44,169 nucleotides of DNA from positions 1 to 44,169 of the forward strand of contig JANXXX010000153.1 of assembly GCA_025350405.1 (NCBI GenBank). Reading direction: 5' to 3'. Under the pieces are notes generated by a model. It had not been told where the DNA came from and searched no databases. It saw only the letters and a list, made by a program, of their open reading frames with translations. This DNA is from Gallionella sp. (GTDB lineage Bacteria; Pseudomonadota; Gammaproteobacteria; Burkholderiales; Gallionellaceae). Within the stretch, counting starts at the first letter, position 1; the number at the start of each line of letters is the position of its first letter. Shown here piece after piece: positions 43,613 through 44,169 of the stretch. Position numbers and translations under genes: made by a program.

Positions 43613-44118
43613 TAGCTCTGCATGCCCATCCGCCAGTCCGGCATTCATATCGCGGAGGCGGTTTCACGCTGATCGAGTTGTTGATTACTGTCGCTATAGT
43701 TGGTGTCCTGTCCAGCATTGCATTGCCGATGTCTGAACTAGTCGTGCAACGCAACAAGGAGCAGGAACTGAAATCCTCCTTGCGGCAAATTCGCGATGCG
43801 ATTGATGCCTATAAACAGGCTACAGATGAAGGGCGGATTGTTAAATTGATGGGGCAGTCGGGTTATCCGAGGTCGCTGGAAGATCTGGTTGCAGGTGTGG
43901 AAGCGGTAAATGATCCGCAAAAGGTAAAAATATTTTTTTTGCGCAGAATTCCGCGCAATCCATTAATTCAGGATACTGACATGCTGCCCGAACAAACTTG
44001 GGGTAAGCGCAGCTATCAGAGCAGGCCAGACGCGCCGCAGCAAGGGGATGACATATTCGACGTCTATACGCTCTCGACTGGCACCGGACTCAATGGAATT
44101 CCTTACCGGGAATGGTGA
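43609..44118 (+). CDS. Type II secretion pseudopilin (GspG/GspH-like)
   Basis: This 169-residue protein starts at an ATG overlapping the secretin stop (ATGA). The leader ends YRGGG and the mature part is FTLIELLITVAIVGVLSSIALP, with Glu at +5, so prepilin peptidase processing after Gly18 is expected. The globular part has a GspG-like helix (ELKSSLRQIRDAIDAYKQA), YPRSLEDLV, RRIPRNPL and a C-terminal FDVYTLSTGTGLNGIPYREW. It is probably a second major-type or minor pseudopilin, distinct from the first gene of the operon. Its stop overlaps the next ATG. Confidence 0.9.
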   Translation: MIALHAHPPVRHSYRGGGFTLIELLITVAIVGVLSSIALPMSELVVQRNKEQELKSSLRQIRDAIDAYKQATDEGRIVKLMGQSGYPRSLEDLVAGVEAVNDPQKVKIFFLRRIPRNPLIQDTDMLPEQTWGKRSYQSRPDAPQQGDDIFDVYTLSTGTGLNGIPYREW

Positions 44119-44169
44119 TGGTTAAGCATCGTCAAAATTGCGGTTTTACTTTGATCGAGTTGCTGGTTG
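44118..44169 (+). CDS. Prepilin-like protein, cut by window end
   Basis: An ATG at 44118 overlaps the previous stop (TGATG) and opens a frame running off the window. The first 17 residues contain the basic leader and GFTLIELLV, a type IV prepilin signal with Glu at +5. It is another minor pseudopilin of this operon, likely a GspG/H/I-type protein. Only the processing site can be seen. Confidence 0.85.
   Translation, partial: MVKHRQNCGFTLIELLV

Overview
The window looks like a betaproteobacterial chromosome segment of moderate GC, probably from the order Nitrosomonadales or a relative. This rests on gene content (an EpsA-type LuxR regulator, PEP-CTERM protein, UDP-sugar and exopolysaccharide genes, secretion genes with PilN/O/P-like parts) and not on any rRNA marker. 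I saw no rRNA, tRNA or CRISPR array. Almost everything concerns the cell surface: making polysaccharide, exporting proteins, and building or energising outer-membrane structures.

Region 1 (1-10868) is an exopolysaccharide block. On the plus strand are the 3' part of a GH-A clan glycoside hydrolase, a GT2 and two GT4 glycosyltransferases, glmS, galE and a WecG/TagA/CpsF transferase. On the minus strand are an undecaprenyl-phosphate sugar phosphotransferase followed by galU. Together they supply hexosamine-6-phosphate, UDP-glucose and UDP-galactose, start a lipid-linked repeat unit and extend it.

Region 2 (10869-17551) holds an exported ankyrin-repeat protein, the EpsA-like regulator, a DsbC-like thiol protein with a CPYC site, and a pseudopilin-like protein that lacks the usual Glu at position +5. 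Next comes a leader RNA that I read as a cyclic-di-GMP-I (GEMM) riboswitch with a terminator-like expression platform. It precedes a PEP-CTERM surface protein and a PstS-like secreted protein. Two hairpin/T-tract terminators close the region.

Region 3 (17686-35644) is the most unusual part. Eight closely spaced plus-strand genes encode a FhaC/ShlB-type two-partner secretion transporter, a 3445-residue filamentous haemagglutinin-like protein, an ExbB whose N-terminus carries periplasmic DUF2341 and LamG-like domains, ExbD, a TonB-like protein, a putative porin with a long N-terminal extension, a periplasmic coiled-coil protein and a lytic transglycosylase. No TonB-dependent receptor with a plug is present. 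I propose that this is a dedicated proton-motive-force-powered module acting on the adhesin or the outer-membrane proteins encoded with it.

Region 4 (35645-44169) begins with a 134-bp palindromic, MITE-like element. A tightly overlapping operon follows: GspG, GspF, GspE, a PilM/MshI-like protein, PilN-, PilO- and PilP-like proteins, a lipoprotein secretin and two more prepilins, the last cut by the window end. The system mixes type II secretion and type IV/MSHA pilus parts.
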